Origin: an uncultured Mycoplasmatota bacterium
GTDB taxonomy: Bacteria; Bacillota_I; Bacilli_A; RF39; UBA660
Direction of reading: 5' to 3'
DNA length: 64,000 bases
Assembly: GCA_948434005.1 (NCBI GenBank)
Contig: CAOJEH010000004.1
Coordinates: 62,001 to 126,000 of the forward strand
Positions 46,677 through 54,382 of the stretch are shown in pieces (the stretch's first letter is position 1; each line of letters begins with the position of its first letter). The notes beneath the pieces were generated by a model that searched no databases, was not told the DNA's origin, and saw only the letters and a list, made by a program, of their open reading frames with translations. The position numbers were made by a program, and so were the translations under genes.

Positions 46677-46698
46677 AATAAAAAACTACCATAGTAGT
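46677..46698 (-). terminator. Minus-strand terminator upstream of the exporter operon
   Basis: ACTAC-TATG-GTAGT hairpin (minus strand) followed by TTTTTTATTTT. It would stop minus-strand transcripts entering from the gene-poor region at 46.7-47.1 kb. Confidence 0.65.
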
Positions 46699-46837
46699 CA
46701 ATTATTTACACATATTTTTATATATTAAAAATTTAAATTAATTATAAAATTATCGATATTAAAACAAATGCTTGATATAGTATCTTTGGAATATTTAATC
46801 GTTGAGTGCTTGCCAACTTTCATGTGAAAGGAGGCTG

Positions 46838-46927
46838 ATGATATGCATAAGAAAGATTTTTTTGCTTCTTTCTCTTATTCTGATTATCTTCCTACTCATA
46901 GCCTTACTTTTTACTTTTGTAATATAG
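46838..46927 (+). CDS. Candidate type I toxin: 29-residue hydrophobic peptide
   Basis: A short frame encoding a peptide that begins MICIRKIFLL and continues as one membrane helix (LSLILIIFLLIALLF) to FVI. It resembles Ibs/TxpA-class type I toxins in size and character, not in sequence. SD AAAGGAGG (46827-46834) is only 3 bases from ATG 46838. The same SD is 8 bases from ATG 46843, which opens a different 41-codon frame (to 46968; MHKKDFFASFSYS...). Which frame is used is unresolved. The SD is partly paired in a CTTTC-ATGT-GAAAG hairpin. An antisense RNA covers the 3' part. Confidence 0.45.
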   Translation: MICIRKIFLLLSLILIIFLLIALLFTFVI

Positions 46928-46940
46928 TAAACTATCATAA

Positions 46941-47051
46941 GAAAAAAGCACTCAATTTACTTTCGTAGATTAAGTGCTAACCAAATCTTTGGTGAACACT
47001 CAACAAGGAAAGGTTAAGTATTCCCTTTTTATTTTATGCAAGTTTCCCTGA
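46941..47051 (-). ncRNA. Candidate antisense RNA antitoxin
   Basis: A promoter at 47059-47087 on the minus strand would start an RNA near 47051. It ends at a strong terminator formed by AGCACTTAAT / ATTGAGTGCT followed by six T at about 46941. The transcript, about 110 bases, is antisense to the 3' part of the plus-strand peptide mRNA, as in TxpA/RatA-type pairs. An internal ACCAAAGATTTGGT hairpin is visible. Confidence 0.55.
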
Positions 47052-47058
47052 CATATTA

Positions 47059-47087
47059 ATAATAGCATATAAATCTTTCTTTTACAA
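47059..47087 (-). promoter_or_regulatory. Promoter of the antisense RNA
   Basis: -35 TTGTAA (47082-47087) and -10 TATTAT (47059-47064), 17-base spacer, on the minus strand between the UDG-like gene and the terminator at 46941. Confidence 0.6.
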
Positions 47088-47109
47088 GTTTATTATTTAC
47101 AATTTTTTA

Positions 47110-47775
47110 TCACAATCTACTCTTATCCTTTATAGAATCAATAATATACTTTATATCTTCTATAGACTTATCTATATTAAATCTACCATTACCTACTGGA
47201 TAGTATACTGAATAAAAATCATATTCTTTATTATTAATTTTCCTAATAAATTTCTTTTTACGACATTGAGATACAGAGATTTTTTCATCTAAAACAATAG
47301 ATGATACCTGATTACCAAATAAAATAATTACTTTTGGATTTATAATTTGTATTTCCTTTTTTAATAGCTCTAAATATTCCATATATACACTATTAGGTAA
47401 CTCTCTAGCATCTACTTGAGTACATTTACCTAAATTAGTAATGAAATATTTATGCTGTTCTACATCTTTATAAACTTCTAAAGCAAATTCTTCACTCCAT
47501 TCACTACCCTTTATAGACTTAATTTTTTTATAAATATTCTTATCTAATAAATCTAAGCTATAAAATAAATCCCAAATATTCTTAGTACCTATCCATGGCG
47601 ATCTAATACCTTCCCAACTCTTTTTAGATGCAATATTTCTACCTGTAGGATTCATAAAAACAAAACAGATATCAGGATTACTAGAACAGCCTCCATTATA
47701 TATAGAGTTTAATTCTTTTGCCCCAAACCTTTCTTGTAATTTATCATACTTTGCATTTAAATCTTCCAACTTCAT
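47110..47775 (-). CDS. Uracil-DNA glycosylase superfamily protein
   Basis: A 221-residue protein with the UDG-fold outline. ICFVFMNPTGRN occupies the place of the G-E-x-P-G water-activating loop, YFITNLGKCTQ the second strand, INPKVIILFGNQVSS the fold's central strand, and YYPVGNGRFN the H-P-S-type DNA loop. The catalytic acid of true UDGs is not obvious, so uracil excision cannot be assumed. ATG 47775 follows AGGTG; the GTG at 47784 lies inside the SD. It follows the DUF4153 gene by 15 bases. Confidence 0.75.
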   Translation of the reverse strand: MKLEDLNAKYDKLQERFGAKELNSIYNGGCSSNPDICFVFMNPTGRNIASKKSWEGIRSPWIGTKNIWDLFYSLDLLDKNIYKKIKSIKGSEWSEEFALEVYKDVEQHKYFITNLGKCTQVDARELPNSVYMEYLELLKKEIQIINPKVIILFGNQVSSIVLDEKISVSQCRKKKFIRKINNKEYDFYSVYYPVGNGRFNIDKSIEDIKYIIDSIKDKSRL

Positions 47776-47790
47776 ATTATACACCTAATT

Positions 47791-49431
47791 CTATTTCTCA
47801 AGTAAGTATCCTGAAATATTATAACTTAATATTCCATCATTTTCTAAGTCATATCTTATCGTTATACTACTTATAACTAGCTTTTTATATTTATCAATTA
47901 CAATTTCATTATGGCTCTCAACATATTCCCTAAAGTTATCCTTATTTTTAATATAATCTAGTATTTCATTAGATAAATCAACTTTATCTATTACATTATA
48001 ATCACGATTAATATATAATTCTACTTCCTCAAAATCTTCTTTTTTTAATATCTTATCATATTGCTTACTACGTGCTTTAACTAAACTAATCTTACTATAA
48101 CCACTGACATCAAGCTCATGTATTAAAAGTGTTGCAAAGTAATTCTTTTTACTAGCTATCTGTGAACATCTAACTCCGTCATAGCATTTATAACTGCACT
48201 TATTAAAGCTTTTAATTACTTCTATATCTTTATCAGTTAATAATTTATGAACCTCTTTTCTATCTTTTCTTACCAAATAATAATAAGCACCCAATATCTT
48301 TTGTTTTTCCTCTTTTGTATAATAATCTTTCTTCTTATAAATATTTAAATTATGATATTGACTATAATCAGATATACTAGACATATTAATAACAGGTATT
48401 ATTGTAGAAATAACTATAAGTATAACAAATATAAATAAAATTTTATCTTCTTTTTTTCTATTAGCAATATAAATTACAATATAAATAATTTCTAAGATAA
48501 TAAACATAATACACAAATATCTAGCTTCAGTAATACCATTATGATATATTCTAGTACCTATAGAATATATTTGTAAGAATATAAAAGGTATAAATAATAA
48601 TGGTAGTTTACTATTTATTTTATCAAGTATATTTTTTTCTTTATAAAAACTATTAGCGGTCCATATAGGATATCCTATAACAAATAATGAAGTTAATATT
48701 CTAAATATTTCGTTAGATGGTATATCTCTTAATATAATGATTTTAAGTATATATACATAAATAATTATAAATGAAACAATAACAAGAGGCTCTAATACAT
48801 ACCTCATAACAGTCTTCATATACTTATTATCATCTTTTTTAATATTTATAAACGAGTTTATAATACATGGAAAATAATAAAGTCCAAATAATAATATCTC
48901 TAATCTAACAAATAAATCAAAGCTATAATCTTCTAATATTAATAAAGTAAACACACTTGAAATAATAGATAAACCAATAGCTAAAATAGCGTAAATTATA
49001 CTTGTTTTAAATAGTTCAATAAACACTCCACACACGTATTCATTAAATTTCTTCTTTGTTTTTTTATAATTATAATAAATTGCTGTAATAACTAAAGATA
49101 TAGTATAACAAAAAGTAACTCTCTTTATAAAATAAAGACTATTTTGAGAAATATCTTTTATATTTAGAAAACATGTAAAAGCAACTGCTATTAATACTCC
49201 TATAATATATAAGAAATATTTCTTTTTATTTTTAAATATAGTTTCTATAAAAAATGAAGAACAACAAAATATTAGAAGAAACTCATTTATATATTTCATA
49301 ATATCTTCCAAAGAATTACTATCTATAAATACTGCATTCATGATAGTAAGAATAAATACTGTAATTATTGTGATAGGAAACTTATCTATAATCTTTTTAA
49401 AATTAGTAAATGTATTTTTTATTTTATTCAT
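47791..49431 (-). CDS. DUF4153-like polytopic membrane protein
   Basis: A 546-residue protein with about 11 membrane helices in the first 370 residues and a soluble C-terminal domain of about 175 residues. The DUF4153 hallmarks are FPCIINSFINIKK, VMRYVLEPL, YPIWTANSFY and NGITEARYLC. The family is widespread in Bacillota; the function is unknown. The C-domain contains KCSYKCYDGVRC, a Cys cluster that might bind metal or form disulfides. It lies between the MBL hydrolase and UDG-like genes with 10- and 15-base gaps, so the three probably share a transcript. Confidence 0.8.
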   Translation of the reverse strand: MNKIKNTFTNFKKIIDKFPITIITVFILTIMNAVFIDSNSLEDIMKYINEFLLIFCCSSFFIETIFKNKKKYFLYIIGVLIAVAFTCFLNIKDISQNSLYFIKRVTFCYTISLVITAIYYNYKKTKKKFNEYVCGVFIELFKTSIIYAILAIGLSIISSVFTLLILEDYSFDLFVRLEILLFGLYYFPCIINSFINIKKDDNKYMKTVMRYVLEPLVIVSFIIIYVYILKIIILRDIPSNEIFRILTSLFVIGYPIWTANSFYKEKNILDKINSKLPLLFIPFIFLQIYSIGTRIYHNGITEARYLCIMFIILEIIYIVIYIANRKKEDKILFIFVILIVISTIIPVINMSSISDYSQYHNLNIYKKKDYYTKEEKQKILGAYYYLVRKDRKEVHKLLTDKDIEVIKSFNKCSYKCYDGVRCSQIASKKNYFATLLIHELDVSGYSKISLVKARSKQYDKILKKEDFEEVELYINRDYNVIDKVDLSNEILDYIKNKDNFREYVESHNEIVIDKYKKLVISSITIRYDLENDGILSYNISGYLLEK

Positions 49432-49441
49432 AATTACTCCT

Positions 49442-50089
49442 CTATAATTCTATACTTTCTTCTATTTCCAAAACTTTATAATTTATATTAAATTTTTTAA
49501 AATTATCTTTCATATATTCTAAATTAGTAGGATACATTTCATTATCCATATGAACAGGTAGTACAAATCTAACACCTAATTCTTTAGAAAATAAAGCTGC
49601 CTCATAACTAGACATCGTTAATCCATGTGCTGTAATAGGTAAAGCTACTACATCAGCCTTATAATTATTATTAAAACAAATAGTATCACTAGTTATATAA
49701 AATCTGATATTGCTATCATCAATAATATAGCCAACATTTTCAAAAACTTCTTTACCATCTTTTAATAAAGGATTATAACCGTGAATTGCTTTAACAACTT
49801 CTATTTTGATATCATCTAGAGAGATAATATCACCTTCTTTAATAATATTTATTTTTAAATCAGGATAAGTATTTTTTACTTCTAAAGTAGAATAAATCGT
49901 TGTATCTATATTCTTTAAAACATTATAATTTACATGATCTGGATGTTTATGTGTTAATAATATTATATCTACATTATTCCATATATCAAAATACTCATCT
50001 TTGTATTTTAAACTTCCTGCATCAATTAGTATTTTTTTATTATTAGTTTCAACTAATAAACAAGATTGTGGATATTTTGTAATCTTCAT
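49442..50089 (-). CDS. MBL-fold metal-dependent hydrolase (UlaG/COG2220-like)
   Basis: A 215-residue metallo-beta-lactamase fold protein. It starts with a substrate-loop pattern (YPQSCLLVETNNKKILIDAG), then the metal motif LLTHKHPDHVN (HxHxDH-like), KAIHGYNP, FYITSDTI and the C-terminal VLPVHMDNE. This is the UlaG-like subgroup of diverse hydrolases acting on phosphodiesters or lactones. The substrate is unknown. Start ATG 50089 follows AGGAGATGA. Confidence 0.85.
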   Translation of the reverse strand: MKITKYPQSCLLVETNNKKILIDAGSLKYKDEYFDIWNNVDIILLTHKHPDHVNYNVLKNIDTTIYSTLEVKNTYPDLKINIIKEGDIISLDDIKIEVVKAIHGYNPLLKDGKEVFENVGYIIDDSNIRFYITSDTICFNNNYKADVVALPITAHGLTMSSYEAALFSKELGVRFVLPVHMDNEMYPTNLEYMKDNFKKFNINYKVLEIEESIEL

Positions 50090-50176
50090 AAAATCATCTC
50101 CTATTAGTAATATTATAACATTAATTTATTTTAATGTGATATAATTATTTAAAAGTATTATATAGGTGATAAAAAT

Positions 50177-50584
50177 ATGAATAATAAAAGACCTTATATA
50201 GGAGTAGATGCAATTATATTTAATGAGAAAAATGAAGTGTTATTAATTCATAGAACAGGTAAGAATTTCTATGGATATTGGGGATTAGTATCAGGAATGG
50301 TAGAAATAAATGAAGATATCAAAATAGCTTTAAAAAGAGAAGTATTAGAAGAAATCGGTGTAGAAATAGAAGATATTAAATATACTGGAAAATATTATGA
50401 CAAAATAGGAAGGCATCCTACAAAGACTGTTATATGCCTACCCCATATTTGTAAAATAAAAGGCACACCACAATGTATGTCAGAATGTGATGAGGTAAAA
50501 TGGTTTAATAAAGAGGAAGTAAAAAATATGGAACTTTCTTATGATCATAAAAAAATGCTAATGGATATAGGCTGGTTAAACTAA
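50177..50584 (+). CDS. Nudix hydrolase (MutT-like)
   Basis: A 135-residue protein with a complete Nudix box, GMVEINEDIKIALKREVLEE followed by IGV, preceded by FYGYWGLVSG. Motif spacing matches small NTP/dinucleotide pyrophosphatases. The substrate cannot be told from the sequence. The gene is monocistronic; SD TAGGTGA. Confidence 0.88.
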   Translation: MNNKRPYIGVDAIIFNEKNEVLLIHRTGKNFYGYWGLVSGMVEINEDIKIALKREVLEEIGVEIEDIKYTGKYYDKIGRHPTKTVICLPHICKIKGTPQCMSECDEVKWFNKEEVKNMELSYDHKKMLMDIGWLN

Positions 50585-50585
50585 A

Positions 50586-50616
50586 TTGACAAATATTGAT
50601 ACTATGATGCTATACT
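50586..50616 (+). promoter_or_regulatory. Remnant promoter of the decayed membrane gene
   Basis: TTGACA (50586-50591) and TATACT (50611-50616) are intact in sequence but 19 bases apart, wider than optimal. Confidence 0.45.
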
Positions 50617-50643
50617 TCAAATATAAAATAAAAGGAGAAATTT

Positions 50644-50969
50644 ATAAAAAAAGAGAAAATTATAAGAAATATATTAATAATACTTACATTCATAGGATTA
50701 GGTATTAATGTATTAGTTCATACTAATCAAGTATATAGTTGCACACAAGATACAATGCTATTAAGTACCATCTTAATAAGTACTCCATTTATGATATTAC
50801 TTTATAGTGATTATATTTAAATTGGATTTTTAGTATTTGGTATGGTGTTTTAAGTATTAAATCCAAAAAAGAAAGAATAGTAAAACTATCCCTTTTTATA
50901 ATTTCAATTCTAATTACTATAGATTGGTTAATAACTTATTATATAGTAAAAATACTTAATATAGCATAA
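50644..50969 (+). pseudogene. Decayed small membrane protein gene
   Basis: After AAAGGAG with a normal spacer, the place of the start codon holds ATA. The frame then reads KKEKIIRNILIILTFIGLG and ends at TAA 50818-50820. From about 50812 a shifted frame continues sensibly (LNWIFSIWYGVLSIKSKKE, then two hydrophobic stretches) to TAA 50967. Together this is a roughly 108-residue protein with three or more membrane helices. A lost start codon plus one frameshift indicate a pseudogene; a terminator follows immediately. Confidence 0.7.
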
Positions 50970-50997
50970 AAAAACTCAGTAATTACTGAGCTTTTTA
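50968..50997. terminator. Bidirectional terminator
   Basis: CTCAGT-AATT-ACTGAG perfect hairpin (50975-50990) with CTTTTT on one side and AAAAAAA on the other, serving the plus-strand remnant and the minus-strand fic gene. Confidence 0.85.
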
Positions 50998-51011
50998 TAT
51001 AGAATATTTTA

Positions 51012-52154
51012 TTATAGATATCTATCTATTTTTAAATGTTTTACTTTACTTTTATCAATACTAATCAATTCTTTATTTAGTTCAATATTAAAATTATGTT
51101 TACCACTATCTATATAGCTTTTAGTATCACTTGTTCTTACAAATATTTTCTTTTCTATTAAAGGCATTATTCTTTCCTCTATAACAACACCTAATCTTTT
51201 ATGATCATTATAACTATTATAAGTTGTTGCCAAATCTTTAGCAGTTAAATTACTATTAGTTGTTAAAAGGTATTCTATCATCTGTAAATCTACTTTAGAT
51301 AAATGAACCTCTGAATTACTATTAATATTTTCTATTATATATTCTTTTTCTAATTCAAGTAATGTATTTTGTAGCATATATCTTAAAAAGAATGTGATAT
51401 CATCATTATCTCTTGTTATAATAAGATTTCTTTCATAATCTGCTTTTGAAAATGCAATTGCTCTATTAAAAATAATATAAGGAAAACTTTTTTGATTTAG
51501 TAAATACCACATAGCAACTGTTCTACTAGTTCTACCATTAACATCTGGATATGGATGAATATGAACAAAATAGAAATGAATAATTTGTGATTTTATAAAA
51601 CTATTTATCTCACTATCATTTAAAGTATCACTATGAATATAATCTAAAAGATAATTAACATAACTTTCTATATCTTCAGATTTAACGCCCTCATAATAAT
51701 TATTACATAAATTAGACCCTCTTAGTATATATACTGGCTTTTCTCTATAATATTCTCCCATGCTAGTAGAATCATAATTATCTAGGATATCATCACTTAA
51801 TAATGAGTATAGTTTTCTTAAACTTTCTTTATTAATATCACTATTTGATAATATATATTTATAACCGTGATATAGATTAATAATTCTCTTCTTTTCACGT
51901 TCTGCTAACATAGACTTTTCTTTTATAACCTCATCTATTAATGACAAATCATCAGTAATACCTTCTATTGTATTATTAGCTTTAATTTCTTGTGACATCA
52001 TAGCATGTTTAGCAAATGAAAGTGTCCTCATACTATCCATATGATCTAAAAATCTTAAAATGTCATCTTTATACGGCTCTAAGTAATGATAATTAACATT
52101 TAATCTTCTTTTATCACCTAGTTTTAAATATAAAAAATCATAATTATCACTCAT
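51012..52154 (-). CDS. Fic family protein
   Basis: A 380-residue Fic-domain protein, a family that transfers AMP or other phosphates to target side chains. The motif FYFVHIHPYPDVNGRTSR matches HPFxxGNGRxxR, with Phe to Tyr and the first Gly to Val. KANNTIEGITD near residue 60 resembles the class II inhibitory helix (S/T-xxx-E-G), with Asn at the Ser position. The Glu that blocks ATP binding is kept. A winged-helix-like segment (VDLQMIEYLLTTNSNLTAKDL) follows after about residue 275. There is no adjacent antitoxin. SD GGAGGTG. Confidence 0.88.
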   Translation of the reverse strand: MSDNYDFLYLKLGDKRRLNVNYHYLEPYKDDILRFLDHMDSMRTLSFAKHAMMSQEIKANNTIEGITDDLSLIDEVIKEKSMLAEREKKRIINLYHGYKYILSNSDINKESLRKLYSLLSDDILDNYDSTSMGEYYREKPVYILRGSNLCNNYYEGVKSEDIESYVNYLLDYIHSDTLNDSEINSFIKSQIIHFYFVHIHPYPDVNGRTSRTVAMWYLLNQKSFPYIIFNRAIAFSKADYERNLIITRDNDDITFFLRYMLQNTLLELEKEYIIENINSNSEVHLSKVDLQMIEYLLTTNSNLTAKDLATTYNSYNDHKRLGVVIEERIMPLIEKKIFVRTSDTKSYIDSGKHNFNIELNKELISIDKSKVKHLKIDRYL

Positions 52155-52164
52155 AAAACACCTC

Positions 52165-52192
52165 CAAAAAAGAAGAAAATAACTTTCTTCTT
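52165..52192 (-). terminator. Terminator of the MarR/ABC exporter operon
   Basis: Minus-strand AAGAAGAAA / TTTCTTCTT stem followed by TTTTTT, located between the ABC stop at 52223 and the SD of the fic gene. Confidence 0.75.
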
Positions 52193-52222
52193 AAAAATCA
52201 CGAATATTATAACACACATTTA

Positions 52223-54382
52223 TTAAAGTTCAAACTGAGAATTATATAAATCTGCATAAAATCCTTTTTTCTTCATTAACTGATTATGATTACCTGTTTC
52301 TATAATATTACCATCTTTCATAACTAAAATTAAATCTGCATTTTTAATTGTAGATAATCTATGTGCGATAATAAATGAAGTCTTTCCAACAGTTAATTTA
52401 TCCATGGCTTTTTGAACTAATTCTTCTGTTCTTGTATCAACATTAGATGTAGCTTCATCTAAAATTAAGAACGGTGCATCTTCTATCATACCACGTGCTA
52501 TAGTCAAAAGCTGTTTTTGCCCCTGACTAATAGAATCATTATCACTTAAAACTGCGTCCAATCCACCAGGTAATGTTTTAACAAAATGATCTACACCAAC
52601 TGTTTTTAAAGCCTTCCAAATTTCTTCATCACTTACATCTTTTTTATTAAATTTGATATTATCTCTTATAGTACCATCAAATAACCAAGTATCTTGTAAA
52701 ACCATTACAAATAAATCATGAATATTTTCTCTTGTTAAATCTTTTGTTGAAATTCCATCTATTAAAATTTCTCCATCTGATATTTCATAAAACTTCATAA
52801 GTAAATTGACCATTGTAGTCTTTCCAGCGCCAGTAGGTCCAACAATTGCAATCTTCTCACCAGATTTAGCTTTAGCATTAAAATCATTTATTATAACCCT
52901 ATCATCATTATATGAAAATTTAACATTTTTAAACTCTATATTACCTTTTGTTTTATTTCTATCAAGGCTTTTTTTAATTGATTTTTGATTAGACATTTCT
53001 TCTTCATCTAAAAATTCAAATACCCTCTCACCTGCAGCTGCACTTGATTGTAATCCAGTCATTGCTTGAGCAATTTGAGAAAGTGAATTAGAAAACATTC
53101 TTACATATATCATAAATGCTACTATAACTCCAAAAGATATAATATTATTCATTGTAAGAAGAGCTCCTACAATACATACTGCAACATAGCCAAAGTTACC
53201 AATAAAACCCATAATAGGATGCATTAGGCCAGATAGAAATTGACTCTTCTTATTATATGTATATAAATTTTTATTATATAAATCAAATTCCTTTGAAGCT
53301 GTCTTTGTACCATTATAGACTTTAACTATATTATGTCCAGAATAAATTTCTTCTATATGTCCATTTAGTTTTCCTAACTCTATTTGTTTTTGATTAAAGT
53401 ATTTTTGTGATTTAGTTAATATTATAAACATAAGAAAGAAGCCAAATAAACTAGAAACTATAGCTGTTAAAGCCATTATCCAATCAGTATAAAACATCAT
53501 TATAATAGAACCAATTAGTAAAGTAATACTAGTAACAAGAGTTCCCATACTTTGATTCATATTCATAGCAATAGAATCAACATCATTAGTAACCCTAGAT
53601 AAGATATCACCTGTTTCATTATTATCAAAATAACGAAGTGGTAACTTATTTATCTTCAAAGTTATCTTTGTTCTTAAATCTCTAGCAAAATTATTAGAAA
53701 CTGTACATAACAAAAACCCTTGAATGTAACTAAATACTGCACTACATAAATATAAGAATACAAGTAATAATCCAATTGATTTTACTTTTTCTAAATTAAT
53801 TTTAGGTTTTACTATATTATATATTGATTTAGGTAACTTATCTAAACTAGAAATCATTTTATTAGAATCTTTTTCATTCTTTATAGAATTTAATATCTTT
53901 AAACACTCTAATTGATCTTTACTATTTATCAAAGTACCATCTACTTTTATATCATCTAAAAGTATAAGCATAACGCTATCAGGAATTAAAGATACTATTT
54001 CCTCTTTATTAATACTATTTGAACTTATCTTATTAATAACTTCCTGAAATTGTAATTTATCTTCATTACTAATACTGTTTGATGTCATAATTTGTGGTAT
54101 TTTCTTAGCCATATTATCTTGGTTATTCATACTTTTACTAATTTTAGTAGTTATTTCAGTAAGCTTTTTTGTATTAGGACTAATTCCTTTTGTAATTGTA
54201 TCTGTTAAATCTGATAATTTATTAGGAGCAATTAAAGCTAAAATTGCACTAACCATAGCAAGAAAAATTGAAATACTAAGTAGTAAGTGCCATTTTTTTA
54301 AACTACTAAATAATTTTTTTATAGCGCCTTTAAAATCCTTAGATTTTTCAGGAGCTCTTCCTCTAGGTCCAGGTCTAGGCAT
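52223..54382 (-). CDS. ABC multidrug exporter half-transporter with large extracytoplasmic insert
   Basis: A 719-residue permease-ATPase fusion, about 130 residues longer than usual. The extra length is a hydrophilic insert at about 55-205 between helices 1 and 2, predicted outside. The ATPase has Walker A VGPTGAGKTT, signature SISQGQKQ, Walker B LILDEATSNVD with catalytic Glu, and H-loop IIAHRLST. It is the catalytic-site partner of the 54375 product, which it overlaps by eight bases. The N-terminus is Pro/Gly/Arg-rich (MPRPGPRGRAP), a common feature of this exporter family. Confidence 0.92.
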   Translation of the reverse strand: MPRPGPRGRAPEKSKDFKGAIKKLFSSLKKWHLLLSISIFLAMVSAILALIAPNKLSDLTDTITKGISPNTKKLTEITTKISKSMNNQDNMAKKIPQIMTSNSISNEDKLQFQEVINKISSNSINKEEIVSLIPDSVMLILLDDIKVDGTLINSKDQLECLKILNSIKNEKDSNKMISSLDKLPKSIYNIVKPKINLEKVKSIGLLLVFLYLCSAVFSYIQGFLLCTVSNNFARDLRTKITLKINKLPLRYFDNNETGDILSRVTNDVDSIAMNMNQSMGTLVTSITLLIGSIIMMFYTDWIMALTAIVSSLFGFFLMFIILTKSQKYFNQKQIELGKLNGHIEEIYSGHNIVKVYNGTKTASKEFDLYNKNLYTYNKKSQFLSGLMHPIMGFIGNFGYVAVCIVGALLTMNNIISFGVIVAFMIYVRMFSNSLSQIAQAMTGLQSSAAAGERVFEFLDEEEMSNQKSIKKSLDRNKTKGNIEFKNVKFSYNDDRVIINDFNAKAKSGEKIAIVGPTGAGKTTMVNLLMKFYEISDGEILIDGISTKDLTRENIHDLFVMVLQDTWLFDGTIRDNIKFNKKDVSDEEIWKALKTVGVDHFVKTLPGGLDAVLSDNDSISQGQKQLLTIARGMIEDAPFLILDEATSNVDTRTEELVQKAMDKLTVGKTSFIIAHRLSTIKNADLILVMKDGNIIETGNHNQLMKKKGFYADLYNSQFEL

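Noticed and set aside
47110-47775. Calling the UDG-fold protein a true uracil-DNA glycosylase
   Set aside because: The fold outline is visible but the catalytic loop and His motif are altered, so only superfamily membership is claimed.
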